This document shows, piece after piece, positions 44,860 to 56,105 of a stretch of DNA of 64,000 bases (positions are counted from its first letter, which is position 1; each line of letters opens with the position of its first letter). The position numbers were made by a program, and so were the translations under genes. Source of the stretch: Adiantum capillus-veneris (lineage: Eukaryota > Streptophyta > Polypodiopsida > Polypodiales > Pteridaceae); NCBI GenBank assembly GCA_014529385.2, contig CM043955.1:144927140-144991139 (forward strand), in the 5' to 3' direction. Below the pieces are notes generated by a model. That model ran no database searches, was not told the origin of the DNA, and worked only from the letters and a program-made list of their open reading frames with translations.

Positions 44860-46590
44860 TTAAATCTTGTTTTTTGATTTGGTTAGAAGAGTGCCTAAGT
44901 TTTGGCCATTGGTCCAACATATGATGGGTTGGTCAAGACGAGCAAGGGTGGGGGAGAGGCTGCAAGCCGTATAGATAGGCTTACCAATTATTAGGGTAGG
45001 GTTTAGTCTACGAGTTTTTGGTGAAAAAGGGAGTTTGAGGATGCTAGGGGGAGGATTTTTTGGAGATGGGGTTTTGGTTAGGAGAGTGGTTCGTTTTTTG
45101 TAAGTGATCAATCCAAAGACCTTAAGGAGGAAGTTTCTTAGGTAGCCTCTATGAAGGAGCCTAAGGAAGAAGAGGTTTCTCAAATGATAGAAACCCTCAA
45201 GATTGCTTTCCCTAATAATATAGCATCGTAGTTCTGTCTTGATAAAGGCTAATTTTTGGTGGAGAGGGTGCCAAGAGCTCCAAGGTATATATTGGTAAGA
45301 GTTGAGAGGTTTTTGGTAACAATTTGAATCCAAGATACCATACAAGTTCAAAGTATGTCCCTTGTGGAAGTGGACATCTAAGATGGTGGCTTCAAAAGTG
45401 GATATGATGGGAGAGATCACTATATGCTCTTGTAAAGGGAAGGCGTAAGAAGCGAGAGCTTTGGTAAGTGCTTTACGAGTGCTTGTCCAGACCCTGAAGG
45501 CATCATCTATGTATCTCTTGTAATATGATAGGTTCGGGCTAGAGATAAGGAGAGAGTGGTTCTAGGTGACAGAGAAAAAGGCAAGCGTAAACCACTACGA
45601 AATTGGATCCCATTACGGTGCCTTTAATTTGCTTCCACACTTTATCTTTGAAGCAAAGATAATGGTGTGATAGAATAAGGGTGGCAAGCGAGATGATGAA
45701 TTCTATATTTGGGGTGTCAAAGAAATTAGTAATGGTGCTTCTGAGAGCTATGAGTCCCTCAATCATAGGGATGCTGGGGTAGAGGGAGATTACATCGAAG
45801 GTAAAAAGGAGACAATGGGGGGGGGAAGGTCTCGGAGTGGAGATCGATGATGAGGGATAGTGAGTCTTTAAGGTGTTGTTTATGTGAAAGGAGGACATGA
45901 TAAAGTTGCAAGTGTAGCCATTTGGAAGCATTTTCAAACAAATACCCCCGGTAAGAGCAAATAGGACGGGCTACAAGTACGGGTTTATGTAACTTAGGGA
46001 GAAATTGTATAGGACAGGGTTTGAAGGGTTTTTGGAGTGGCGTGAGGATAAAGGTGGCTTCATCTGGGGTGAGGAGAGTGTATTTGAGGGTGATGGAGTG
46101 GAGTAAGGAGGTGAGGTAATTGTGTGGTGGTGGGGTGAGGGGTTGGTATGTGGAGAGATCATTGAGTTGCCTTAGGGCTTCTTGTTCATACCATTCCCGT
46201 GATAGGATGGTAAGGCCTAGATTTTTATCTGCCGGTTTAATGACTATTGTGTAGTCCATTGAAAGGGTTTTAAGGGCACGCTTGACAAATTTGGGAAATT
46301 TTGAGTGGGAAGTTTTGTAGTGTGTAAGCGTATCTTTTAGATTTATGAGGTTAAGGGATGTGATCCCCTCTAGTGTAGGATCTAAAGAGGGGGGTATCCA
46401 AGAGGGGTTAGAGGTTTTGTGAGGGGGGGGTTTGTTGGACGTAGAAGATTGAAAAAACATTTTGAGTTGTAGTTTTCTTGCCAAGGCGTCATGGGCTTTG
46501 ATAATGAGTTCCACAGGGGGGTTAGGGGGAGGGGGGATGTATTGAAGTCCTAGGTCTAAGCATTTCTTTTCATCGATAGGGAGGGGTTTT
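44860..46590 (-). mobile_element. Penelope-like element reverse transcriptase, no endonuclease seen
   Basis: Read leftward from about 46590 the protein starts EKKCLDLGLQYIPPPP, the usual opening of PLE reverse transcriptases. Next come YTIVIKPADKNLGLTILSRE, the LPKLHKP box, FDVISLYPSIP (first catalytic Asp region), KQIKGTVMGSNF and YKRYIDDAFRVWTS with the catalytic YIDD at 45502-45513. The thumb reads YQKPLNSYQYIPWSSWHPLH and LHRGYLRNFLL, and the protein closes with NLGTLLTKSK. That is the full PLE RT order, about 570 codons. No GIY-YIG nuclease follows the final stop at 44860, and none was seen before the start, as in the endonuclease-free Athena/Coprina-type PLEs known from rotifers, fungi and some plants. 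The element is broken in a few places. Terminal repeats were not found. Confidence 0.85.
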
Positions 46591-47883
46591 CAACATGACA
46601 CATGAGAAAGAACAGAGATATTAAGCTGAGTATAAAGCTGACTTGCATAAACCCCATGCAGTTAGCTTAACATGCCAATTCTTCCAGTACGGCTCAATTC
46701 CAGTTTTGAGGACGAGCACTGGTACTAGCCAATGCTGCCATAATACTAACAGTTTGCTCACCTGGCCACACAAACCCTAATGGCCACGCAAACCCTAATG
46801 GACATCTAGCTCAAGCCTCATCAACCCACCAATACTCCCATTTTGGGCATGTGTTACTGATGCTATCAACAACAGATCTTCTTAACCTTTGCTTTATCCT
46901 CACCATCTTACTTTACCCATACTTTGGCATGGTGCTAGATTGTACCAACCCTGGATTTACCATACTCGGCACCACAAACCCCTTTCTAAACCTCGCATCT
47001 CCTTTCAATCAAAACGTTGCTACCAAAGGTCTATTTGCAACCAAAATACTTGGTACCACAAACCCCCTTCTCAGCCTCGCATCCCCTTTCAATCATAATA
47101 CTGCTACCAAAGGTCTATTTGCAACCAAAATACTCCACGATTCAGACTACCTACAGGTTATGGAACTTGAATCTTTTCACAACCTAAATATAATCATTCC
47201 CAAGACATAACCCTTTTCGCAAGTATCAACCCATTACACAAATATTCTGCTTACTTTAAAATATATTCCTAGCAGCATTCACAACCTCCAACAAACAGAC
47301 ATCCTTCAACACCTCTAATGGCTAGGTAACTACCCTCCATACATGGACATGCCACTAACATTGTGGCCCTCAGCTAGCCCTATGATGATTCTTTTACCTT
47401 TAATCCCAGTTTCAAAGGCCATGGTAAAGCCTCTACCTTCAATCCAAGTTCCAAGGCTTGCTTTTGGATTCAATCTTAATTTTTAGAGAATAGTAGGCTT
47501 GTAATATTGCTTCTAATCTTGTCGAGTTTACATGTCTAGTCATGCTAAAACCATGCTTCATTAACCATGATTGATCTAGGTATGCCCATGCATCCTATCA
47601 GACAAAAGCTCTTATCCTATTAGTCTACATCTTAGGCTCCTATTGATGCTACATTCTCATCCAGATGCTATAAAAAACCTATCTACCCAATTGACAACAT
47701 GTCTACTCAAGCTACATTTTACCAATCACCACCTTGCTATATCCATGCATTTGGGCATGGGAGCTAAAGTATACACACCATTTACTCACGAACCTCACAC
47801 TGCAAGCCCCCATTCTAAGTCTCCCATCCTTTTTTAACATAATGCTTCTATCCAAACTATACTAGCCACCAAAAGACGGTGAT
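46591..47883. other. AT-richer stretch without a recognised gene
   Basis: No supported gene. It contains an 84-bp direct duplication and two AAACCCTAATGG motifs 18 bases apart (near 46785 and 46803), which look like plant telo-boxes but are not a telomere array. Confidence 0.6.
46965..47132. repeat. 84-bp direct duplication
   Basis: Two tandem copies share ACCACAAACCC, CCTCGCATC and AAAGGTCTATTTGCAACCA, with a period of 84 bases (46971 against 47055). In one frame this would be a 28-residue repeat, but nothing else supports a protein. Confidence 0.85.
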
Positions 47884-47969
47884 AGAGGAAATCAAGGTCA
47901 TCAAGGAGTAGGTACGGATGATCAAAGAGGAGGAGAAACACAATGTGGTAAAGGCGTCTTCATGGATGG
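47884..47969 (+). mobile_element. LINE II-c, left piece of ORF1
   Basis: This matches 58852-58937 of copy II-d (EEIKVIKE, MIKEEEK, SSWMD). It is separated from the rest of II-c (54962 onward) by LINE I-d, and about 330 bases of ORF1 between the two pieces are missing. 5' truncated at 47884. Confidence 0.75.
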
Positions 47970-48180
47970 ATGGTGTAGAAAGGCCCAAGACGCCAGAGTG
48001 AAGGAAAGCCTCTCTACGCTCCCGCATGGGGTCGGAGCTGCCCTGTAGTCCCTCGAGCTGTCCTCTGAGAGTGTGGATCAGCTCTAGCCAAAAATCGCGA
48101 ACAGTCTTTGTTGGTGGCACAAGGCGAGCCTCAAAGATGCGGAAGCAACGGGCCCGCCAGATGAACGAGAGTGTCAGGCC

Positions 48181-48579
48181 AAATGTTCCGAAACGGCGTT
48201 CTGGACGAGTCTCGTTTCCAAAATGGAGTTGGGAACGGAACACCGTTCCAGAACAGGGTGTAACCGGAACGGTGTTCCGCAACGAGGGGAATGGGGCGGA
48301 ACGTGACGCGGAATGGCGGAACGCGAGGTGGGACGGGCAAAAGTAGGCATTTGGGGGTAGATTTGGGACTGTTTGGGGGACATATTTGGCGTAGTTTGCG
48401 GGCAGATTTGTGGTTGTTTAGGTCCTAAGAGTTGATTTGGGACTAAGTGAATGGAGGTAATTCAAGCATTATTTTAGTTGACCGTTCTGGCCCTGTTCCC
48501 GTTCCGGTCCCCCCTTCTCCTCCCCGTTCCCGTCCCATTCCGGACCCTCCTGTTCTCGTTTCTGTTTCGGGTAACTATG
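48181..48579. mobile_element. 399-bp insertion with short imperfect terminal inverted repeats
   Basis: This is absent from LINE I-a and I-b at the same position. The left end ATGTTCCGAAACGG and the inverted right end TAGTTACCCGAAACAG are imperfectly complementary, and both halves are rich in GTTCC/GGAAC words. This fits a small non-autonomous DNA transposon (MITE), but no clean target duplication is visible and about 12 LINE bases are lost. Family unknown. Confidence 0.5.
48236..48279. repeat. Perfect 14-bp inverted repeat with 16-base loop
   Basis: CGGAACACCGTTCC at 48236-48249 and its exact reverse complement GGAACGGTGTTCCG at 48266-48279, inside the 399-bp insertion. Confidence 0.9.
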
Positions 48580-51500
48580 CCCAACACTCCTTTCTCTCAC
48601 TGCACCACTCCTGTGGAGTAAGCTCTATAGCAGGCTGGAGTGTAGGTTGCCCCTCCTGCATTACTATCCTCCTGCTGGTGGAAGATAGCTCAAACTGAAG
48701 TGCCGGGCCCGTGGGGGTGGACCAAGCCACTGCTCCTCAAGTGAACTGTCGAGCAGTGGAGAGAGCAGGCATCAGCCGAAGAACTCGAAGCCACATCTTG
48801 TGGGCCAAGGACAGCCCCAAAGATAGTGACGTTGACTCTTCACAAGATGGTCACAAGCTGCACATGCGGCCGAGAGACCACTATGCACTAGCCAGCTCCC
48901 AACTGCTGTAGCTCTGTGTGCGACCAGCCACTAGAACAAGGTGACTCGCCTCGGCTGTCTGGAGTCCCACAACCTCTCCTAGAAAGCTGCCAAGAACTCA
49001 GCTGTGAGACCCTCCTCCTGCCAATGGGATGCTGCAGCGGGACGGGCCTCTCTCTGTGCTGCTAGTATATGACGTCCTAGTCGAACAGTGTACTGAAAGA
49101 ACTAGACACTTGGGTGGTCTGCAGAAGAGAAGGGTCCCTCCAGAGCCACTCACCAGTATCCCACTGTACTCGTGCCAGTGGACAACACTCCCAAGCCCAC
49201 AGCCTCCAGTGTCCAGTCTCAAGAGCTGCTGGGTCAGGATCGATGACACAAGTCCTCGCACAGATGCCCACTACTCTGATCCTCTGAAAACAGCACTACC
49301 ACCTGCCCTCTACTGCAACTCGCTGTAAGCGTCCCCCACCTTGAAACTCGAAGAAAAGGGATGGAACAATCCCTGAGCAGGCCCTGACTGAGATGAGAAC
49401 CTCCAGGTGTGTGAAGGCTCCCATCCACCTGGGTGCTATTGACTCGAGAGGCATGAGCCACTCAGCTGGAACTGCCTCTGAGATGTCCTGGCACATGCTT
49501 TGCACCCCTCTCATGCCCTGTAGGTGGAAACCCTACACCTCCTCTGACAAGCCTGTGAACTCTAACCAGTCACCTAAAGAGCGCGTTGAACCCGTTGCCG
49601 TGGGACCCCAGGAAACATGAGGCCGACTACCAACCAAGTGGCCTCACAGAGTGCTAACCATGGCGTTCCAGACAAGGGACTGCCGTAGGCGCTCCTCTGT
49701 GCAAGTAGGCTGTCTCTGCTCCAGGCCTCGCCGCAAGAGCTCCCAAGATCGAAGCAAGCTCACAGCGAAACGATCCTCTAGTCTCCTGCTCAAACCAACT
49801 GCGCATCTCTGTGAAGATCCATCTGGTCGAAGGTCGCCAGGGGCCTCCAGCCTGAGGCACCCTAGCACGAAGCCGCTGTAGCAAGAAGTCCTTCTAGGGC
49901 TCCTCACCTGGAAGAAGTCCTTTGACTATGAACTTCCCAAGAAGGGCTTTGCTCTGTTGTGCTGGGTCAATGATCCCAAGCCCTCCGTGTGAACAAGGAA
50001 GAGTGATGACCTGCCAAGCCACTTTGGCTCGGGCTATGTGAGTGTCACGTTCTGACCAAAGGAAGTTCTTGATCGGCCTCTCTACCTGGCTGATACAAGA
50101 ACTCGAGAAGATCCAGCAAGAAGTGATGTAGCACATAGTCGCCAACAACACGTGGTTGGCCACTACTACTCTGTCAGCCAAAGAAAGTCGTGCTGAGCTC
50201 CAATGTAACAACTTCCTCCTGATAGACAGGAGGAGGGGAGCAATCTGCTGCTCGGGAGACAAGTCCAAACCAACCTGACAGCCCAAGTACCGAACTGCAG
50301 TCCCTGGGGGAATCCACCTAAAACCCTCTCCTGGCATCCAATTAGGCATAGGAGCACTACCAACCCAGAAAGCCACTGTCTTTCTCCAGTTGATCACTGC
50401 GCCCGATGCACAATAGAAGGTCTCCAGAGCCTGCTCACACCTGTGAAGGTTGGCCTCCTAGCCATCTAAGTAAAAGGCTGAGTCGTCGGCAAACTCTGCG
50501 CCTAGTAGCTCATCTCCCCGAATAGGGAGTGCTAAGCCCCGTAGACCAACCTGCTGCGACACCAAAAACCTGCTCATCGCCTCCGCATAGAACAGGAAGA
50601 GGAAGGGGGCAAGAGGACAGCCCTGTTTGACCGAACGTGTGAGCATGAAGCGATCACCTCTGCCTCCTGCCAAAACTACCTGACTGTGAGCCTGTTTGTA
50701 TAAAGTTGACACCCCTCTGATCCAAGCATCTGAGAAGCCCATCCTGCGTAGAGTGCCGTCTAGAAAGTCCCAGTCAACTCTGTTGTACGCCTTCTCCAAA
50801 TCGAGAAGAAGAATCACTAGGTCCTCACCACAGAGCCGTGCTAGGGCAGAAGCCTCCCAAAAAGTAAAGATATTCTCAAGGATACTACGTTCCTTGACAA
50901 AACCTGTCTGAGTCCCATATATAAGGCTCTCTAGAAGTGGCTGAATCCTCAAACTCAGAGCCTTGGCAAGAATTTTGTAGGCTGAGTTGAGGATGGTGAT
51001 GGGGCGCCACTGTCGAATCTCATCCAAGGAGCCACCCTCCTTGGGAATGAGGTAGATCAAGCCCTCACTCATGCTGTCAGGCATCACTCTTGTTTGCAAA
51101 ATGTACTGAAAATCACTACAGAGATCTGGGCCAAGCAGGTCCCAGTACTCCAAGAAAAAACTGGGAGTCAGCCCATCCTCACCGAGACAACTACCACGGG
51201 GGAGGGCCCTAAGAGCCGTGTGCAGCTCCTCAAGATGAAGTGGCAACTCAAGCCGCTTACGCATCTCCTCAGTCACAAGACAAGGCATCTGTGCCCAAGC
51301 CTGCTGCCTGCATGCATCCTGACGCTCTGAGTGGGCCTCTGCAGACAGTAGCTCATGGTAAAAGTTAGTAGCAACTGCAAGCATATCCTAGGGATCAGAA
51401 GCAACTGACCCGTCGGGCCTCCTTAACTGGCTGACCTTGGCATGCGAGTGCCGAGGTCCCACTGCCTCAAAGAAATCATCAGTCACTCTGTCGCCTACCT

Positions 51501-52623
51501 CTGTCCACTGAGATGCGTGTCAGTGGAAAGCAAACTCATGTCGCTTCTCCTCTGTGCTAACAAGCTCCTGTCAAGCCTGCTATAGCTGCTCCTCCAACCA
51601 AGGACTGTTTGGATGCTGCTCTTGCAGCCTCTGTAGCGAAGCAATGCCCTGTCTGAGACGCTGCTCCTCCTCTTTTGTTACAGCCCAGCGAGCCAAAGAC
51701 TCCTGGAGAAAGAAAGGACTAATCTGAGCTAGTCTTGAGGCCACTCTGTTAGCAAGAGAATACTGCCTATCCAAGCTCTCTGTCCAGAGAGCCTCTACTC
51801 GCTCTCTGAGTGCAGAGTCCAACAAGACCCTCTCTGGGATGCGAAGCATCGTGCTCCCTCTCCTCTGCTTGTCTGTCACTGTGAGGATCACTGGTGCATG
51901 GTCCGAGAAGGAGGTCCCTGCCAGAATGCCAACTGTCCCTCCCAAGTCACTGAAATGGTCACTAGTGTAGAAGCGATCTATCCGCGATAGATTCACTCCT
52001 CCCACTCTGCGGTCGGAACGAGAGAAGGCAAGGCTATTTGGGAGCCTCACAAAACTAGAGTGGTGCCAAACATCCGAGACCCTCAGAACCATACAAAACC
52101 TCTCCCAAGATGCCAGCTGAACTCCATGCATAGTAGCATGGCCACCACCAATCCTGTCAGAAGGTCCTCCAACATGTTGAAGTCTCCTCCTATGCGCCAG
52201 TGTTCTGCCTGCGGTAGAGACTCAACTATTGGTGACCAAAACTCTGCTCGAGCACTCGCCACATTGGGCGCATAGATGTTCAGGAAGCCCACTAGGCAAC
52301 CCTGAACTTGCATAGTAATCCACTGAGCCCTGCCTGGCACAATGACCCCTTTGCCCAATGGCCTGCTGCAAAGAGTCCGCAATAGTCATACATACCCCAC
52401 CCTGAATGCCCAGGTCCAAAAGCAATTGACCAAAAAGTATCATATTGTCCACGCAAGAGCTGACCACAACGTCTAATGCGGCTCTCACACAGATGGTCCT
52501 CTTGAAGCATAAGGAGATCAATCTCTCCTCCCACAAGGCAGCACTGAAGCTCCTGACGCAGTCAGCCCTGCTGACGCTGAAACTGGGGCCCACCTACTCC
52601 CTACACCTTCGATGAGACGATCC

Positions 52624-53312
52624 TCATGGGGAGCGAGAGAGAGCAGATGCTGCCGCAACAGCTAGACGGGCTATCTTCGAGGCTGGCTTGGATGGGAGTA
52701 ATCCGCATCCGAGCGTCCTCGAGATAGGCGTGACTGCAACGAGTGACTGGCCCAAGCCCAAGCAGAGCGGGCCGTACGTAAAGCAACCTCCTCTATCCAG
52801 GAGTCCTCATGAATGTGTACATAGCATGGCAAGCACTGTGTATCGGCAAAGAAGTAAACCACAATGTGTCTACATCCTGCTGTATCTGGAGGTGTCACTG
52901 CAAACTTGGTCAATGGCCACAAAGTCTGAAGCATGTCTGTAACTCCGAGTTCTCCCATGTGGTGAGAGAACTCTAGGACCTGTGTGTGCAACCATCCCAA
53001 CACTGAGTCGAAAGTCCACTCAGTTTGGTCCCTGCCGCAAAGGGGATATGAGAAGCCAACTGCTGAGTCCAAGGCCTCTGTCCCCCTAGCTGCAAGGAAC
53101 AGAACATGGACCCTGAAGCAGGCTGCCTCATGGTCTGCTCAGGGGTCGCCGAGAAAACGAGTAAAGTCGTAGTCAAAGAAGTCCCATCGGCGCCGAATGT
53201 CGATGCTTGGCAGACCACGAGGGATAGGTGCAAGGGGGGACGTCTGTACCTGTAGAGGGGGTCGCAATCCGGAGATGGCCCTGTCCCCTGGGTCCACTGT
53301 GGAACTGAAGCG

Positions 53313-53343
<31 letters not shown>

Positions 53344-54480
53344 AGTAGGAGCAGGGGGGAGCGGTGGAGAAGAGGGGCGGAGGGGAGGAGCAGAGGTAGA
53401 GGGGCGGGGGGAAGAGGCGGCGGGAGTAGAAGGCGGGGGGGAGGATGACGAGGAGGGGGGGAGCTCTGGGGAGGGAGGGGCTTTTGAGGGTGAAGTTGGG
53501 GTGGGTGCGGGAGATGGGGCCTCATCCTGCTCAAGAGGACCAAACCGGTTCCCCGTGGGAACCCACTGCTGCTGAGTAGGTGCGTGAGGACCACTCTGAG
53601 TGCCAGGTTGTCGCTGTGGCCCCTATTGTTGTCGACCACGGACTTGCTGCCATCCCTCCTCTGCTGGAGCCCGAGGCTTAGAGGATGGCTCTGCATGTGG
53701 GAGTTGTCTCTGTCTGTGGCTGCTGGCCAGCCCTTGCAGGCTGGGGCTGAGGCTGTGGTGTTGGTCGAGGCCTCCTCCGTGGACACGCCTTCGCAAGATG
53801 GCCCATCTGTCGACAAATGAAGCACTGGTTCCGGAGGCCCAGATACTCCACACTCTGTCTAAACCAACCCCCACTCACCGGAGGCAGAAGAATGACCTTC
53901 GAGAGCGTGTGAGTGTCTCTGACCAAAACGCGAACTGAGGGAATGCCAGCCGCCTTGGCAGCTACTGAGGCTACCGTGCGAGGTGTCTCCAGGACAGTCC
54001 CAATGGCTGAGCCTATCCTGGACAAAAGTGGTAAGTACTCTCTCCGCAAACCCGGAAAGCAGACGGAGATGGGGGTGTCTGCCTCCTCTACTAGAACATC
54101 TTAAGTAGGGTCGAAACCATGCCTCCACTGTCGAAAGTGGGCTTGTGCTGCTCGGATGGTCAATGGACTCATGGCGATGACCTTGGACGCCATCTCGGAG
54201 ATCTCGAACTCGATCTGATAGTAACCTCATCCGTGTATCTGTACGTCCAAGATCTTGCCCACCTTTGCGAGAAGGTGGGCCTGGAGAAGGTCACGCAGCT
54301 CTTCTCTGCTAGGTCGGGTGCCGAGAATCTTGCAGATGACAGAAGTCGTTGCGAGCGCTCTACCTCTGCGGCTAGGCTCGCTTGCTCTGTCGGTGAAAGA
54401 GCAAGTCGAATGGTGGGCTCAGCGGAGTCGGGCGAGGGGGCTTCTGACGAGTCTCTCTGTGGCGGAGCTGGAGCTTCTAT
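52624..54480 (-). pseudogene. LINE I-d ORF1, broken
   Basis: Starting at the lost start codon (ATA, 54480), the frame shows the DUF4283-like region (ISVCFPG equivalent near 54060, AAGIPSVRVLVRDTHTLSKV) and the knuckle CFICRQMGHLAKACPRR intact near 53800. Then come the proline-rich linker over a G28 tract (53316-53343) and the C-terminal domain LPSIDIRRRWDFFDYDFTRF followed by DSAVGFSYPLCGRDQTEWTF and LEFSHHMGELGVTDMLQTLW. The knuckle and C-terminal domain are better preserved than in the other copies. Stops occur near the end. Confidence 0.82.
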
Positions 54481-55048
54481 CTGTGTCTACTGCTGTAGCG
54501 AAGAAGCGGACGGAGAAAGGACTCTGCAACCGAGCGCGCCGAGCACTCTCCAAAGAACAATGCCCTAGAGCCAATTGCAGATTGACGTCGAGAAAGAGGA
54601 GGGCGGCGGGGGGGGGGGCGGGGGAAGTGGATAAGGCGGGCAAGGGGGCGGAAGCTCAAGGGGTAGCGGGCGGGGGGGTAGCGGCGCGAGAGGGCAGCGG
54701 GCGGTGGCGTGGTGGCTCAAGAGGGGGCAGCGGGCAGGGGTCGGGCGGTGCGAGGGGGGGCAGCAGGTGGGACTGTAGCGCAGCATGGGGGGGGGGGTCT
54801 GGGCTCGGCTGCCGCACGCGAGGACAGGTAGGGACGGGGGGCAGCGCGAGGGCAACGGGGGGGGGGGAGAGTAGTAGCGAGCAACCATGAGCATCCAGGT
54901 AGTTTCTTTCAATTATATTGGGCTATTCACTTGAGATGCTATAACTTTAACATTTTCTCCAAAGAAGGACTTCTAGAAGAGGCGTCCTATACTAAAGAAA
55001 ACAGGCATATTCCTTGGAGATGACCTCACTCTCACATAGCTTGCGCAT

Positions 55049-56105
55049 ATGAGAGAGGTAATGCCAAAGATTCAAGTGGCAAGGGAGAAGGGAAAGACGA
55101 CCTTCTACAGGGATGGTGAGGTGGTGATTGTCGAGCAACGCTCCACATCACCGTGTGAGACCTATGGGACCACACTCAAAGTGGCCACTTGGAATTGTAA
55201 TGGATCTATGCGCCTTTATGTGGGTGCTTTTGAGGATAGTTTTATAGGAAGAGACATCGTCTTCTACTCTGAGACACATCATGCCCCTGGGCAGTCTATG
55301 CCTCACATTAGTGGATACAGCTAGGAGAGCTTGTAGAAAGGAGACACGTTTAGAGCACAGAGGGCGGGGCTCAGGAGGAGTGGCAGTGTTATTCAGGGAG
55401 GCGTTGCAGCCATTGATACATATAGCCCACAGGGATGAGCAAGCTAGGTACATGTGGGTGAGATTGAGAGCAGAGACATGCATATATCTTTACATCGCTA
55501 TTTGCTACTTCCCCTCGAGTACGTCAGTATATGCACCACCCAAAGGACAGTCCCCCTTTTCTATTTTGGATGATGACTTATGGGAGTTCTCTAGAGATGG
55601 TGACATCATCATTCTAGGGGACTTCAATGCTAGGATTGCCCAGCATCAGACAGTATTTTATGATACTTCAGAGGAGATGCAGAGAGAGCTAGATGTTGCA
55701 GAGATAGGCCTATCCAGACTATCACAGGATGGGCAATATACTGAGTATGGACGACACTTGATAGACATGGGGACTGCACATGGATTGGCCATCTTGAATG
55801 GCCTACAGAGATTTCCCGCTACGGGGGGTTTTACATGCTTTCCACACAGACATGGAGCCAGCACAATGGATTATGTCATGACACAGCCGAGCCTCATCTC
55901 TAGTATCCAGGATCTCACGATTGGACCTAGACCTGTTGGTGTAGCAGTGGACTATGCTCTTGTGTGGTTGACCATCTCTTTCCAGTTTAGTGTAGCACAC
56001 TGGCTACGGGCAGCAGCCCCTACTCGCTACACCTTCACGCGGGAGACGGACACTGTATACATAGATGGGATCTATAGATGCCTATGCACAGAGGAGCCAG
56101 GGTGA
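55049..56105 (+). pseudogene. LINE II-c ORF1 end joined in frame to the endonuclease
   Basis: An open frame from 55049 (MREVMPKIQVAREKGKTTFY, the ORF1 C-terminal domain) runs without a stop into KVATWNCNGSMRLYVGAFED, the endonuclease start, ending at 55322. The endonuclease resumes in 55281-56105: SGGVAVLFREALQPLIHIAH, YLYIAICYFPSSTSVY, IIILGDFNARIAQHQT, GGFTCFPHRHGAS, then VAVDYALVWLTIS (DH motif changed to DY). The frame ends at a TGA that is CGA in II-d. It suggests that ORF1 and ORF2 form one polyprotein in this family. Confidence 0.78.

Larger units (their letters stand above)
48000..52627 (-). pseudogene. LINE I-d ORF2 (endonuclease-reverse transcriptase), broken
   Basis: ATGAGGATCGTC at 52627 is followed within a few codons by a stop. 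Endonuclease pieces: LMLQEDHLCESRIRRCGQLL, GFLNIYAPNVASARAEFWS, GGDFNMLED and SFSDHAPVILTVTDKQ. The RT frame 51384-50458 (308 codons) has GEDGLTPSFFLEYWDLLGPD, IRQWRPITILNSAYK, LLLDLEKAYNRVDWDFLDG (catalytic-region aspartates changed to DLEKAYN), SVKQGCPLAPFLFLFYAEAM and FADDSAFYLDG. Downstream pieces reach the zf-RVT and the C-terminus. Several stops and frame changes are present. Confidence 0.85.
47970..54895 (-). mobile_element. LINE I-d, inserted in LINE II-c, 3' end trimmed
   Basis: A minus-strand LINE I with 5' UTR (to about 54895), ORF1 (54480 to 52624), ORF2 (52627 to about 48000) and a 3' end lacking the last about 200 bases and the A tail. LINE II ORF1 flanks it on both sides, so it landed in II-c or was recombined there. 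A 399-bp unrelated insertion interrupts ORF2 at 48181-48579. ORF1 has lost its start (ATA in place of ATG at 54480). Confidence 0.85.

Noticed and set aside
44985-45005. Telomere-like TTAGGGTAGGGTTTAG in the Penelope-like element
   Set aside because: It lies inside the coding frame (encoding RRLNPTLII on the minus strand) and is not repeated, so it is not a telomere junction.
46591-46860. Possible hammerhead ribozyme near the Penelope-like element (minus GTTGATGAGG)
   Set aside because: The conserved CTGATGA and matching GAAA core with three stems could not be put together.
46851-47210. Open frame of 119 codons with a 28-residue repeat
   Set aside because: Explained by the 84-bp duplication in non-coding DNA; no homology or splice support.
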